From the NCBI GenBank assembly GCA_030619885.1, contig JAUXAN010000026.1, positions 1-36,718 of the forward strand: DNA of 36,718 nt, written 5' to 3'. Numbering within the stretch: position 1 is the first letter of the stretch; every line of letters starts with the position of its first letter. Shown piece after piece: positions 1-8,473 of the stretch. The position numbers were made by a program, and so were the translations under genes. The notes under the pieces are model-generated. The model saw only the letters and a list, made by a program, of their open reading frames with translations, had not been told where the DNA came from and made no database searches. The DNA comes from a bacterium (GTDB lineage Bacteria; Hydrothermota; DG-26; JAUXAN01).

Positions 1-1
1 T

Positions 2-358
2 GATTGGCCCCTTCGGAATGCATACTTTGATAGAAGTGACTGGGTAGTAGGGATAACCGAGGCTCCTGTGGTGAAGCCGGCTATTCTTGCATCTTTGAAT
101 CACTATCCTGAACCATTTACCCAGTATGCAGATATCAGGTATCAACTTCCAGCCAGAACCAGGGTCTCCTTGAAGGTTTACGATACAGCAGGAAGACTGG
201 TAAAGACCCTTTTGGATGGCGAGAATGGACCCGGAAGTTATGTAGTTAGATGGGATGGTAAAGACAAAAACGGCAGAAAGGTTCCAAGTGGAGTCTACTT
301 CTACAGGCTAAATGCGGGTAATTTTGCAGCGTCTAAGAAGATGACCCTCTTGAAATAG
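2..358 (+). CDS. C-terminal end of a secreted protein with a FlgD-like / T9SS type A sorting domain (5' partial)
   Basis: The frame is open from the first bases of the window, so the gene starts upstream; the ATG-like codon at 68 is internal. The visible 118 residues end in the Ig-like fold typical of C-terminal sorting or anchoring domains: an IRYQLP strand, VSLKVYDTAGRLVKTL, an RWDGKDKNGRKVPSGVYFYRL segment split over several strands, and a final KKMTLLK. In FCB-group bacteria this domain follows an extracellular enzyme or adhesin domain and directs export through a type IX-like route or attachment to the surface. The functional part of the protein lies outside the window. A strong terminator follows 10 nt after the stop. 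The PorV/PorQ-like gene at 23733 makes a T9SS-type role plausible but does not prove it. Confidence 0.85.
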   Translation, partial: DWPLRNAYFDRSDWVVGITEAPVVKPAILASLNHYPEPFTQYADIRYQLPARTRVSLKVYDTAGRLVKTLLDGENGPGSYVVRWDGKDKNGRKVPSGVYFYRLNAGNFAASKKMTLLK

Positions 359-368
359 CCACTGAAAA

Positions 369-407
369 CAGGCCTGTCTAAAATCCGCAGGACAGGCCTG
401 CCTTTTT
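369..407 (+). terminator. Rho-independent terminator
   Basis: A perfect 10-bp inverted repeat (CAGGCCTGTC at 369-378, GACAGGCCTG at 391-400) encloses a 12-nt loop and is followed by CC and a run of six T residues at 403-408. It sits just after the stop of the sorting-domain gene, so it ends that transcript. Confidence 0.93.
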
Positions 408-410
408 TCT

Positions 411-612
411 ACCAATAAGTTACCTACGAATGAGCATCTATCTATGTTCATCTAAGAAATCCCAATACTACCAAATCCAAAATCCAAATTAAATCTCAAT
501 TCCCAAATCCCAAGGATACAGATGACAGATTTGAAAATAATGACTCAATAACCAATGACCAATTTATCCGCAGTTATCCGCGTCAGCATCCGCGGTGCTC
601 CGTGTTTTTGTC
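411..612. other. Non-coding gap with low-complexity repeat remnants
   Basis: Between the terminator and the next promoter I see no gene. About 465-515 has short near-repeats built on 'aaatccaaaatccaaatt' and 'cccaaatccc' words. At 563-581 an 8-bp word, TTATCCGC, occurs twice in direct repeat and leads into the dispersed repeat at 574-606. An open frame starting at 555 runs through this repeat, but its first 32 codons look like translated non-coding DNA. Confidence 0.55.
574..606 (-). repeat. Dispersed intergenic repeat, copy A
   Basis: Reverse-complemented, these 33 bases match 15592-15624 with only two differences (G in place of A at two positions). Copy A ends seven bases before the TTGACA of the regulator promoter, joined to it by TTTGTC. 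Confidence 0.85.
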
Positions 613-640
613 TTGACACAACTGAAAAAATTACCATAAT
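613..640 (+). promoter_or_regulatory. Sigma70-type promoter of the GAF/sigma54 activator gene
   Basis: TTGACA (613-618), a 16-nt spacer and CATAAT (635-640). Transcription would start near 647, only a few bases before ATG 651 or about 13 before ATG 660. This argues against a start at 555, upstream of the promoter. Confidence 0.8.
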
Positions 641-659
641 AACAATAGATATGGTTAAT

Positions 660-2129
660 ATGGAAAAAGAAGAACTTGCTACTTTATACGATATATCACA
701 GATTATAAATTCCATTTTAGACATAGGTGTACTGCTCAATAAAGTTATGGACCTGGTCATCGAAACGACAGGTGCAGAACGCGGTTTTTTGATGCTTAAA
801 GAGAATGGAAAACTAAAAACAAAGGTTGCAAGGAATATTGATAAAAGAACAATCGAGACCGAAATTTCAAATACGGTCGTGAATAAAGTGTTCTCATCAG
901 GTGAATCGCTTCTGACGAGTGATGCAAAAGCGGACCCGAGATTCTCCTCTTCAGATTCAGTCTTCCTCTATAACATAACATCCATACTTTCCTGCCCTCT
1001 TGTAAGTAAAGGAAAAACTATAGGTGTGATTTATGTTGATTCGATAACTAAAAAGAAAGTCTTTACCAAAAAAAACCTCAATTTTTTGCAAGGGTTCTCT
1101 AACATCGCTGCAATATCCATCGAAAATGCAAACCTCACTTCTAAACTAAAAGAAGAGAATGTGGTGCTGAAAAGAGCAATTGGAGACAGATACAGTTTCA
1201 AAAATATTGTGGGAAAGAACAAAAAGTTCAAAGAAATTCTAAATGTTATTGAAAGGATTATAGACTCGAATGTTTCAATTCTATTAGAGGGTGAGAGTGG
1301 AACAGGAAAGGAATTGCTTGCAAGGGCTATTCATAACAATAGTCAACGGAACAAAAAAGAATTCGTCGCATGCTACTGTGGTGCTATGCCAGAAACTCTT
1401 CTTGAAAGTGAACTCTTCGGTTATAAAAAGGGTGCATTCACGGGTGCATACGAAGATAAGAAAGGACTCTTTGAAGAAGCCCATCTCGGCACATTCTTTC
1501 TTGACGAAGTGAGTGAGATTCCACCGAGAGTCCAGGTGAAATTGCTCAGGGTACTGCAGGATGGTGAAGTAAGAAGACTCGGTGAGACGAAATCGAGAAA
1601 TTTTGATGTGCGACTCATATCTGCTACAAACAAAAATTTAGAAGATGAACTTAAAACTGGAAAGTTCCGTGAAGACCTGTTCTATCGATTGAAAGTCGTG
1701 AAGATAACACTCCCCCCTTTGAGAGAAAGAAAGGATGATATCCCAATTTTAGCAGACCACTTCTTGAAGATTCAGTCAAAAGAGAGTGGGAAACATGTAA
1801 ATAAAATAAGTAATGAAGCAATCAGGGCTCTGGTAAATTATCTGTGGCCTGGCAATGTGAGGGAACTTGGAAATGCAATCCACTATGCTGTGGCAATGGC
1901 AAGAGGAGAGGAGATTACGCTCGAAGACCTTCCTGCCAATATTGTAAATCCTGCAGAAGAGGTGAAGTCTATTAAGAAACTAAGAGAATGGGAAAAAGAG
2001 ATAATACTTCGAACCTTCAAAGAATGTAACTATGCTAAGGTAAAAACGGCAAGAGTTTTGGGTATATCTCAGCGCACACTCCATTCAAAACTCAAAAAAT
2101 ATAAACAGGGAGGTGATTATGGAACATGA
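660..2129 (+). CDS. Sigma54-dependent transcriptional activator with N-terminal GAF sensor domain
   Basis: An enhancer-binding protein that remodels RNA polymerase-sigma54 using ATP. From M at 660 (489 aa): a GAF domain at roughly residues 10-165 ('LYDISQIINSILD', 'RGFLMLKE', 'SCPLVSKGKTIGVIYVD'), a AAA+ domain with Walker A GESGTGKE (211-218), the sigma54-contacting GAFTGA loop (258-263), Walker B 'GTFFLDEVSEIP', and a Fis-type helix-turn-helix at the C-terminus ('VKTARVLGISQRTLHSKLKKY'). There is no response-regulator receiver domain, so activation probably follows ligand or redox sensing by GAF rather than phosphotransfer. The start is 660 or 651 (MVN); the longer frame from 555 runs through a dispersed repeat and the promoter. 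Its stop overlaps the next gene by 11 nt. Target promoters are unknown; I saw no convincing -24/-12 site in the window. Confidence 0.93.
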   Translation: MEKEELATLYDISQIINSILDIGVLLNKVMDLVIETTGAERGFLMLKENGKLKTKVARNIDKRTIETEISNTVVNKVFSSGESLLTSDAKADPRFSSSDSVFLYNITSILSCPLVSKGKTIGVIYVDSITKKKVFTKKNLNFLQGFSNIAAISIENANLTSKLKEENVVLKRAIGDRYSFKNIVGKNKKFKEILNVIERIIDSNVSILLEGESGTGKELLARAIHNNSQRNKKEFVACYCGAMPETLLESELFGYKKGAFTGAYEDKKGLFEEAHLGTFFLDEVSEIPPRVQVKLLRVLQDGEVRRLGETKSRNFDVRLISATNKNLEDELKTGKFREDLFYRLKVVKITLPPLRERKDDIPILADHFLKIQSKESGKHVNKISNEAIRALVNYLWPGNVRELGNAIHYAVAMARGEEITLEDLPANIVNPAEEVKSIKKLREWEKEIILRTFKECNYAKVKTARVLGISQRTLHSKLKKYKQGGDYGT

Positions 2130-2790
2130 GATTTTATATAGACCATCTTATTCACTTTTGAAGATACAATTGGGGACTGGTGAGTCAATACAGGCAGAGG
2201 CAGGTGCTATGGTGAGTATGTCACCCGATGTTTACATCGAAACTAAAGCAAAAGGTGGATTGTTTGGTGCACTGAAACGGTCTGTCATCGGTGGCGAAAG
2301 CTTCTTTCTGAATACCTTCTCAACCCAGATAGGTGGGGAAGTTACCTTTGCCCCCTCACTGCCAGGTGACATTTCACACCTCGCATTGAAAGGGGAGACC
2401 GTTTTTGTCCAATCGGGTTCTTATATCGCCAGTTCACCAGATGTGAACATAGACACAAAATGGGGTGGTGCAAAGACATTCCTCTCCCGTGAAGGACTCT
2501 TTTTATTGAAACTTTCTGGAGAGGGCGAGTTGTTTGTCTCAAGTTATGGTGCAATCCATCAGACAGATTTGAAACCGAATGAATCATACATCGTTGATAC
2601 AGGACATATGGTCGCATTTGATGAATCAGTGAGATATACTGTGAAGAAAGTTGGTGGATTAAGATCTACGCTCTTCAGTGGAGAAGGGCTGGTCTGTGAA
2701 CTGACAGGACCCGGTCGGATATTTATCCAATCGAGAAGTGAAGATGCCTTTCTCTCCTGGTTACTTCCTAAAATACCAAAGAAAGGTTGA
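2119..2790 (+). CDS. AIM24 / TIGR00266 family protein
   Basis: A 223-aa all-beta protein of the AIM24 (TIGR00266) family: an N-terminal 'LLKIQLGTGESIQAEAGAMVSMSPDV' stretch, glycine-rich turns (GGLFGALKRSVIGGESFF), 'GDISHLALKGETVFVQSGSYIASSPDV', and a C-terminal 'GEGLVCELTGPGRIFIQSRS'. Bacterial members have no settled biochemical role; the fold is a jelly-roll-like trimer and the yeast homologue is mitochondrial. The start is ATG 2119, preceded by a strong GGGAGGTG Shine-Dalgarno site (2108-2115); the GTG at 2113 lies inside that site. It overlaps the end of the GAF activator gene by 11 nt, so the two are translationally coupled. It has no signal peptide and no membrane segment. It is convergent with the metallopeptidase gene, only 2 nt apart, with no terminator between. 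Confidence 0.9.
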   Translation: MEHEILYRPSYSLLKIQLGTGESIQAEAGAMVSMSPDVYIETKAKGGLFGALKRSVIGGESFFLNTFSTQIGGEVTFAPSLPGDISHLALKGETVFVQSGSYIASSPDVNIDTKWGGAKTFLSREGLFLLKLSGEGELFVSSYGAIHQTDLKPNESYIVDTGHMVAFDESVRYTVKKVGGLRSTLFSGEGLVCELTGPGRIFIQSRSEDAFLSWLLPKIPKKG

Positions 2791-2792
2791 AA

Positions 2793-3155
2793 TTACTCTA
2801 GATCTTTAAGTTCATCTTCACTTAGACCGAAATAATGTCCGATTTCGTGTTTAACTACTTCTCGAACCCTCTCCTCTATTTCCTCCTCCGAGTTGCATAC
2901 AGATTCAATCGGCTCCTGATAGAGCGTCACTTTGTCGGGTAATACACTCCCATAGCGTATTCCACGCCTTTTCAAAGGGACACCCTGATATAAACCCAAT
3001 AAGAGTCGAGGATGTCCAATTTGCAACTTTTTTAGAACCTCTGAAGTCGGTCGAGTTTCTACTACGACTTCTATGTTTTCGAGTTTCTTCTTGAAATACT
3101 CTGGAAGTTCTTCGAGCGCCTGAACGACAAGGTCTTCAAAATCTTCTCTTCTCAT
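2793..3155 (-). CDS. Small zincin-like metallopeptidase family protein (PF06262-type)
   Basis: A cytosolic protein of about 120 aa with the zinc signature HEIGHYFGLSEDEL near the C-terminus: HExxHxxG plus an acidic residue, as in the MPTase/zincin-like family PF06262 (formerly DUF1025). The N-terminal 'FEDLVVQALEELPEYFKKKLENIEVVVE' and central 'LLGLYQGVPLKRRG' with 'PDKVTLYQEPIE' are typical of that family, whose substrates are unknown. The start is ATG at 3155 or an adjacent in-frame TTG at 3158; neither has a clear ribosome site. It lies 14-17 nt after the stop of the BatA/VWA gene and is probably the last gene of that operon. Confidence 0.88.
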   Translation of the reverse strand: MRREDFEDLVVQALEELPEYFKKKLENIEVVVETRPTSEVLKKLQIGHPRLLLGLYQGVPLKRRGIRYGSVLPDKVTLYQEPIESVCNSEEEIEERVREVVKHEIGHYFGLSEDELKDLE

Positions 3156-3172
3156 CAAGTAAAAAGGTAGAT

Positions 3173-5128
3173 TCAGAAAAATCTCAATATGACAACTTCT
3201 GTAATGAATAAAATTAATACTAACCAGAGAATCGGTCGGGTCAGTTCACTAAAGGCTTCTTTCAATATAGATTCCTGGAAAGTCTTTGCCTCACTGATTT
3301 TCTTCCGTTTTAGATTCGATTCTTCAGGGTCTATGTTTACCGCGAAGGAGGCTAATAATCTATCTTCTGTTTTTAAACTGTAAACACCAGGTGAATCTGT
3401 GGTCTTAAAACTCACAATCAATTTCCCAGAAGATACTCTGGGCAGTAGATCTATTCTCTCATCTGTTGGTGTGAGACATGAAATTTTGTATGCTGTTTCT
3501 TCGCTTTCATAGTTAAACTTTTCATCTACTAACAGATTGAGTCCTGTTTTTTGTGTCTGTGTCAGATGATAGAAAATACGATGCATAAATGGAACAAAAA
3601 TGGCTCTTTTGACAATGTTACTCATTCCAAATGATGATGTGAAAAGAATGCCACCCTTCCCTTCCAAAATTGCAGGCATCCCGTTTGAGTAAGATGCAAG
3701 GATTTTCGCCGAGCGAATACTAACAGGAAAGTAAGAATAGAACCTGGACAAAGAAAAATCTCCGAGTCTCTTTTCTTTAAATAGGTTGAATATTTTATGC
3801 TCAAAGGCGACCCTATCAATAGTTAAAAAATTTGAGCCCTCGAGTGTTACCATATCGCTAACCTTTGCACCAAAACCATTTTCTAAAATCTGCTGATTGT
3901 AAAAATCGACATCAGATTTATCACCTAAAAAAATCAGCACCTTTCCACCTTTATCTATGAAATTTTTAACAACTTTCAACTCATACGGCGTCAACCTTGA
4001 TATATTTAATAGGGTAACTATCTTATATTTTTTCATATCAACCGCAAAAATTCCTTTCGGGGAGATCACTTTTACTTCAAACGGTGTCGGAATTTCAATA
4101 GAAGGTTTTAACGCTTTTTCAAGATACACCGATTCTTCAAAAGAATCGGTTATAACCAACACAGAGATTGATTGGGGAACAAAGAGAGTAAAATATCTTA
4201 TGTCATCTGCTGCGAAAGCATCGTTTTCTATTGCTGCAAAACCAGAATGGAACCCTGCATTCTTCAATCTTATTTTGAATTTTGCCATTCCTTCCATATC
4301 AGGCTTGATGTTAATTTCCTGTACCCCTACTTTCCTTCCATCAAGATTCAGAACAATTTTCCTCTTTGTTTCAGTGTTGGAATAATTCTTTACATCCACA
4401 CTGAAATTAACAGGTTCTTCTATGTTAAGTACTGTAGATTGAAACTCTATTCTACTTACTCCAATATTGTCTACAGGAATGCCAACTTCCCCAAAATGAA
4501 TATTTTCGAACTCTGTTATCCCTTTGAAATTAATCTCCTGCATATCCGAAATGAAATAGATAACTCTATTGGGCTTTTTAGATTTGGCGAGCATTGCATT
4601 AGAATAAGAGAGCAAATCTTTTAGTTGAAATATTCTATAGGAGAGGGAAGCATCTTCTATTTCTTTATGCAATAATCTAAAATTATTTGTAAGGGGATAC
4701 TCTGTACCATCTGAAAGGATGACCCCAGCCTCATCTTCTGCTTTTAAATGGGTGAGCAGTTCCTGTGCCTTCTTCTTGGCATTTTCAAACAGGATCTCTC
4801 CCCCAATCTTTACTCCCATACTTGGCGAATTATCAACTATTATGCACACAGCCACTGGTGGATGGACAAAAATAGACTTTCCAAATCCGAGCTTTGCCAC
4901 AGGTCTGGCTAAAGCAAGGAATAAAAATCCACATATCGCTGTCCTCAGTATCAACAACAATATATTTCGCAGTTTCAACCACCGCTTTCTTTTCTGTTCG
5001 ACAGGTTTCAGAAGGCGCAGGGACGAAAATTCTACCACAGGAAGTTTCTTCCTTCCAAAAAGATGTATTAGAATCGGTATAGCCATCGAAGCCAATCCTA
5101 TAAGATAAATTGGATTTAAAAACTTCAT
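3173..5128 (-). CDS. BatA-type membrane protein with von Willebrand factor A domain
   Basis: A 651-aa inner-membrane protein. The N-terminus has the BatA double-membrane-segment region (TM about 5-23, arginine/lysine-rich link, TM about 54-75, ending in 'LALARPVAKL'). A VWA domain follows with an intact MIDAS start, D99-N-S101-P-S103. The middle contains an extracytoplasmic 'LNIEEPVNFSVDVKNYSNTETKRKIVLNLDG' CARDB-like beta domain and a glutamine-amidotransferase-like segment ('KIVTLLNISRLTPYELKVVKNFIDKGGKVLIFLGD'). A C-terminal TM lies at about 632-650. Such proteins usually neighbour MoxR and DUF58 genes, which are absent here. The ATG overlaps the stop of the upstream barrel gene by one base (TAATG), giving tight coupling. 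A role in envelope assembly or stress is inferred from the family only. Confidence 0.88.
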   Translation of the reverse strand: MKFLNPIYLIGLASMAIPILIHLFGRKKLPVVEFSSLRLLKPVEQKRKRWLKLRNILLLILRTAICGFLFLALARPVAKLGFGKSIFVHPPVAVCIIVDNSPSMGVKIGGEILFENAKKKAQELLTHLKAEDEAGVILSDGTEYPLTNNFRLLHKEIEDASLSYRIFQLKDLLSYSNAMLAKSKKPNRVIYFISDMQEINFKGITEFENIHFGEVGIPVDNIGVSRIEFQSTVLNIEEPVNFSVDVKNYSNTETKRKIVLNLDGRKVGVQEINIKPDMEGMAKFKIRLKNAGFHSGFAAIENDAFAADDIRYFTLFVPQSISVLVITDSFEESVYLEKALKPSIEIPTPFEVKVISPKGIFAVDMKKYKIVTLLNISRLTPYELKVVKNFIDKGGKVLIFLGDKSDVDFYNQQILENGFGAKVSDMVTLEGSNFLTIDRVAFEHKIFNLFKEKRLGDFSLSRFYSYFPVSIRSAKILASYSNGMPAILEGKGGILFTSSFGMSNIVKRAIFVPFMHRIFYHLTQTQKTGLNLLVDEKFNYESEETAYKISCLTPTDERIDLLPRVSSGKLIVSFKTTDSPGVYSLKTEDRLLASFAVNIDPEESNLKRKKISEAKTFQESILKEAFSELTRPILWLVLILFITEVVILRFF

Positions 5129-8100
5129 TAAAAGTATCCTCTTAGTTCGATTGCAAACCTATGTTCAATGGCTTTCCCTTCTCTTTTTTCTCCAGAATAG
5201 TTGAGAAGAAATACGAGATAGTTATTTAGCATATAGTCCCCACCAACCCTCCATTCATAAGTTATGCCAACGGGTGCTGTAAGGGAGACATCGTATGGGA
5301 TGAATTCTACATTCGAAGACCGTTTTGTCACTTTGATACTGCTCTTGAACCTTCCTTTCCCTTTTATCTTATAGATAACCTCTGGAGAGACAAACAGCGA
5401 TTTTAGTTCGATCTCTCCTATCTGGGGATAGTAAAATGGCTGTCTTATTTTAGAAATCGTCCCACCTTGTTCCGATGAGATATCAATATTTGCCCGGGTA
5501 TGGATTACCTCGAATCTTAAATTTCGCTCTCGCTCAAGTCTTTCCAGACCGTTCTCCGTTGAACTTTTTTCATCTTCACAGAGTTCTCCTTCCAAAATGA
5601 GGGTTATTTTCTTCAACTTTTTTGATTCAAACCTTACCGAACGCAGTTTTTCCATTTTAGACTCATGTCTTCCTTCCGAGCGGTTATCTTCGATTTTCTC
5701 GTCTCTCTGTCTTATTCTCACTGAAAGAACTTTGTTCTTTGGAAAGAGAGTGAGAATATTTTCGAGAGAAATCTCCCCTTCTATTGTCGTCAGATCTTTT
5801 TGAAACTTTGTAAAGTTAAGGAGATATATTGATTTCTTATCTTCCTCTTTAGTATTCTCCTCAGCAGAAGCAAATGTTTCTAATTCTAAAATTGGCAACA
5901 CTGAGAAGTTAGAAGAGAAGGATGTATTCAGATCAACTGTAGATACAGGGTCCCCGACCAAAACTATCTCTTTTATATAATCACCTTCTTCATCCCTGTA
6001 ATATTCGCCTGTTTCAGGATTTTTTTTATAATCTCCCCTGCCCTCCTGTGTAGGTTTAAATATCTCTTTTGTCAATTTCTCCTCTTTGTTATTCACGGTA
6101 TAGAATGCATCAAAACAAAACACATCTTTAAATGGCGTTGAGTTAAACTTGAATGAGGCGAGACTGTAGTCGAAATTCTCTCCAGGTTGTCCCTCCTCAA
6201 AGATTTTTTTTCTATAGGTATAATTTACTACAAGGGCTGAGGTAGAAGAAAACCTTAAATCCCCGTGAAAATTTCCGCCAATCTCTTTCGAAAGAGGAGA
6301 CCATATATCCTGGAGAGTTTTGTCTTTCCTATATCTTATTCCTGTCTTTAAAAAAATCCCATCTCTGTTGAAAGAAGTGTTTCCTCCATACTCATCGTAT
6401 TGTGTGCTATCTCTATCCTCGGTTTTATACGAAACGGACGGTTCAAATTTGTAGATTTTATAACCAATAGATCCTCCTTTCCTTGTCCTGAAGTTACTAT
6501 TCCCCCCTTCTTTACCTAAAACATTTTCATACCACAGAGATAGATATGGGAAGCGGTGAGGAGAAATTTTAGTAGCCACCGTTTTGGTTTCTGACTGTGA
6601 ATTTTCGTATCTCAATATTCCATAGCCTCCATTTATTCCAATGAAAGACAAAGGGTTATATCCGCCATAAATTTCTGTGATATTCTGTGCAGAAGTCTTC
6701 TCTTTTGTATTCCATTTATCTTCAAAATTGACGGACGATTTCCTTCCGGGTGGAGTAAAGTTCTTGTCAACATTTTTATGATATCCTGAAAGTGATAGTT
6801 TACCAAAGTAGGGTATGTGGAAGTCTTTAAAATCGAACCCAGATGTATATCCGAACGATTTATTGTCACCATCATCTATTTTTGAAAAGGTGTTCAAATC
6901 CTCATCGGAAATGGCGTATTCAAGATTTATTTTTAGAGGCTCAACTGGATGTGACTGGAGATGGAAATCATAAAAAGAATAGGAATGAGGCAGAGGTAGT
7001 TTCACCTTTGCTACATAACTCCCGTTTCCCTCTCCACGGTAAAGATAATTATTTACACTATTGTCATATGCATAATCACCCTTTCCTTCTCCAATGTATG
7101 TAAAAGCCACACGATAGTCTCCTCCATTTTTCCCCGCATACTCATAGTAGTCGTCAACTCGTCTATAGTCACCATTCCCTTCCCCGACGAATTCTCCTCC
7201 ATCCACCCATGCAGAGAGTGTATCATCTCCTATATTTGATAAATATCTTTTTCTCTCATCAGAAAAACTTGTTCGCAGTGGATTACCTGAATCATCGCTT
7301 TCTGTCAAGATTGTGGCACCAAATGACAACTTCTTATCCAATAGGAATGTTTTACATAAACCAGCGTAGAGATTTCGCTTAAAGTCTTCATCCGAATATT
7401 GAAAGTCCACGACTATTTTAGACTCTGAGGTAATCGGTTTTTTAGCAGTAAAAGTTATACTACCCATTGAATAGTCAATCGTATAATCGTTTATCTCGCC
7501 TCTTTTCAAAAGTTCTCCGTCAAACCACACCTTTTCAGAACCTGCTACTATAGCACAGCCTTCTCCCTCTTCTGTTTTCAATTCGTAAGGACCCTGTCTA
7601 TTGTCCTCTCCATTAAATCTGTTCGTTGCAAACCTGCCTTTGGTAACTGCGCCTGCCAATACAAACTCCCCATAAGGCAGGTTAGCGTTCCCTGTTGCCC
7701 CTTCCAATTTTCTGTTCACAGACCCAAACTCTCCATTCTTTATTGAAAGGTCATAATCTCCTAATTTACATCCCAGTGACTTTGATTTGATTTCTATGTA
7801 GACATCATCCAGCTCAGAAAGTTCTTCAGTAGTTCCTTCCACATCCAATGGACCACTTTCATCCGACAATACACCTGTGACCTCCACACCCGAAACCTCG
7901 CCTGCAAGATTTACATGAAGCGACTGGTTCAAAGCCATATCCTGTTTTGAACCAAATGAAACAGAAAAGGTTTTACATCCATTTACAAACAGTTGAGCGT
8001 CGTCTGGTGGGCTATATATATCCACACTATTTTTCTCTTCCACGCTTTTTTCGAGAGCGGTCCCGATTATTCTTTTATGATAGTATTCTCTACTGATATT

Positions 8101-8364
8101 GAATGGGAAGATTTTGTATCTCAATTTCGCAGTAGTGTTCAGTTCTTCTTGAAAGAGCACATATCCGAAATCATAATTTATTTCATATTCTTCTGTTCTC
8201 AATTTAATACTGTCAACCCATATCTCCTCCGAGCCCTCAACTATAAAGAAGTGTGGAAGTTGATATGGTCCAACTATCCCCCTACCAGAAATCTCTACCT
8301 CTTTTTCGGCAAGGCTATAACTTTCCAGAAAAAGAGCACAAAATAAAAAAACTGCTACCATCAT
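5128..8364 (-). CDS. Large predicted outer-membrane beta-barrel protein with GxGxGDY repeats
   Basis: A 1078-aa protein with a signal peptide (hydrophobic stretch 'VAVFLFCALFLESYS' then A). Two copies of an Ig-like strand pattern appear near residues 35-75 and 275-325 ('IWVDSIKLRTEEYEINYDFG' and 'VWFDGELLKRGEINDYTIDYS'), each reading like 'a value assigned to the start of a barrel'. A cluster of GxGxGDY-type repeats follows at about 390-450 (GEGNGDYRR, GGDYRV, GEGKGDYAY, GEGNGSYVAK), with two more near 775-800 (EGRGDYKK, EEGDYIKE). The second half is alternating aromatic/polar beta strands, and the chain ends in Phe ('IELRGYF'), the usual BAM recognition signature. The start may be ATG 8364 or ATG 8361; the promoter position favours the latter. 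The precise function is unknown. It is tightly coupled to the downstream BatA/VWA gene. Confidence 0.8.
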   Translation of the reverse strand: MMVAVFLFCALFLESYSLAEKEVEISGRGIVGPYQLPHFFIVEGSEEIWVDSIKLRTEEYEINYDFGYVLFQEELNTTAKLRYKIFPFNISREYYHKRIIGTALEKSVEEKNSVDIYSPPDDAQLFVNGCKTFSVSFGSKQDMALNQSLHVNLAGEVSGVEVTGVLSDESGPLDVEGTTEELSELDDVYIEIKSKSLGCKLGDYDLSIKNGEFGSVNRKLEGATGNANLPYGEFVLAGAVTKGRFATNRFNGEDNRQGPYELKTEEGEGCAIVAGSEKVWFDGELLKRGEINDYTIDYSMGSITFTAKKPITSESKIVVDFQYSDEDFKRNLYAGLCKTFLLDKKLSFGATILTESDDSGNPLRTSFSDERKRYLSNIGDDTLSAWVDGGEFVGEGNGDYRRVDDYYEYAGKNGGDYRVAFTYIGEGKGDYAYDNSVNNYLYRGEGNGSYVAKVKLPLPHSYSFYDFHLQSHPVEPLKINLEYAISDEDLNTFSKIDDGDNKSFGYTSGFDFKDFHIPYFGKLSLSGYHKNVDKNFTPPGRKSSVNFEDKWNTKEKTSAQNITEIYGGYNPLSFIGINGGYGILRYENSQSETKTVATKISPHRFPYLSLWYENVLGKEGGNSNFRTRKGGSIGYKIYKFEPSVSYKTEDRDSTQYDEYGGNTSFNRDGIFLKTGIRYRKDKTLQDIWSPLSKEIGGNFHGDLRFSSTSALVVNYTYRKKIFEEGQPGENFDYSLASFKFNSTPFKDVFCFDAFYTVNNKEEKLTKEIFKPTQEGRGDYKKNPETGEYYRDEEGDYIKEIVLVGDPVSTVDLNTSFSSNFSVLPILELETFASAEENTKEEDKKSIYLLNFTKFQKDLTTIEGEISLENILTLFPKNKVLSVRIRQRDEKIEDNRSEGRHESKMEKLRSVRFESKKLKKITLILEGELCEDEKSSTENGLERLERERNLRFEVIHTRANIDISSEQGGTISKIRQPFYYPQIGEIELKSLFVSPEVIYKIKGKGRFKSSIKVTKRSSNVEFIPYDVSLTAPVGITYEWRVGGDYMLNNYLVFLLNYSGEKREGKAIEHRFAIELRGYF

Positions 8365-8368
8365 GTAA

Positions 8369-8397
8369 AGATTAACAAAAAAATGAACTTATGTCAA
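8369..8397 (-). promoter_or_regulatory. Promoter of the barrel - BatA - metallopeptidase operon
   Basis: On the minus strand, TTGACA (8397-8392) and, after 17 nt, TAATCT (8374-8369). The start point would fall on or within the ATG pair at 8364/8361, so the transcript has essentially no leader. The -10 is weak. Confidence 0.6.
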
Positions 8398-8473
8398 GTC
8401 AGGGAAATCACTATTTCATGCTAAAAAGATCTCGGAGGGAATCCTGTGGATACTTGTTCTTTACTTACTCGGT

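Noticed and set aside
555-659. Upstream extension of the GAF/sigma54 activator frame to an ATG at 555
   Set aside because: The extension runs through the dispersed repeat and the TTGACA/CATAAT promoter, and its residues look unlike the family's N-terminus.
3957-4624. Two overlapping plus-strand frames of 142 and 150 codons within the BatA/VWA gene
   Set aside because: They are antisense to a gene with clear domain structure and have no promoter, ribosome site or recognisable motif.
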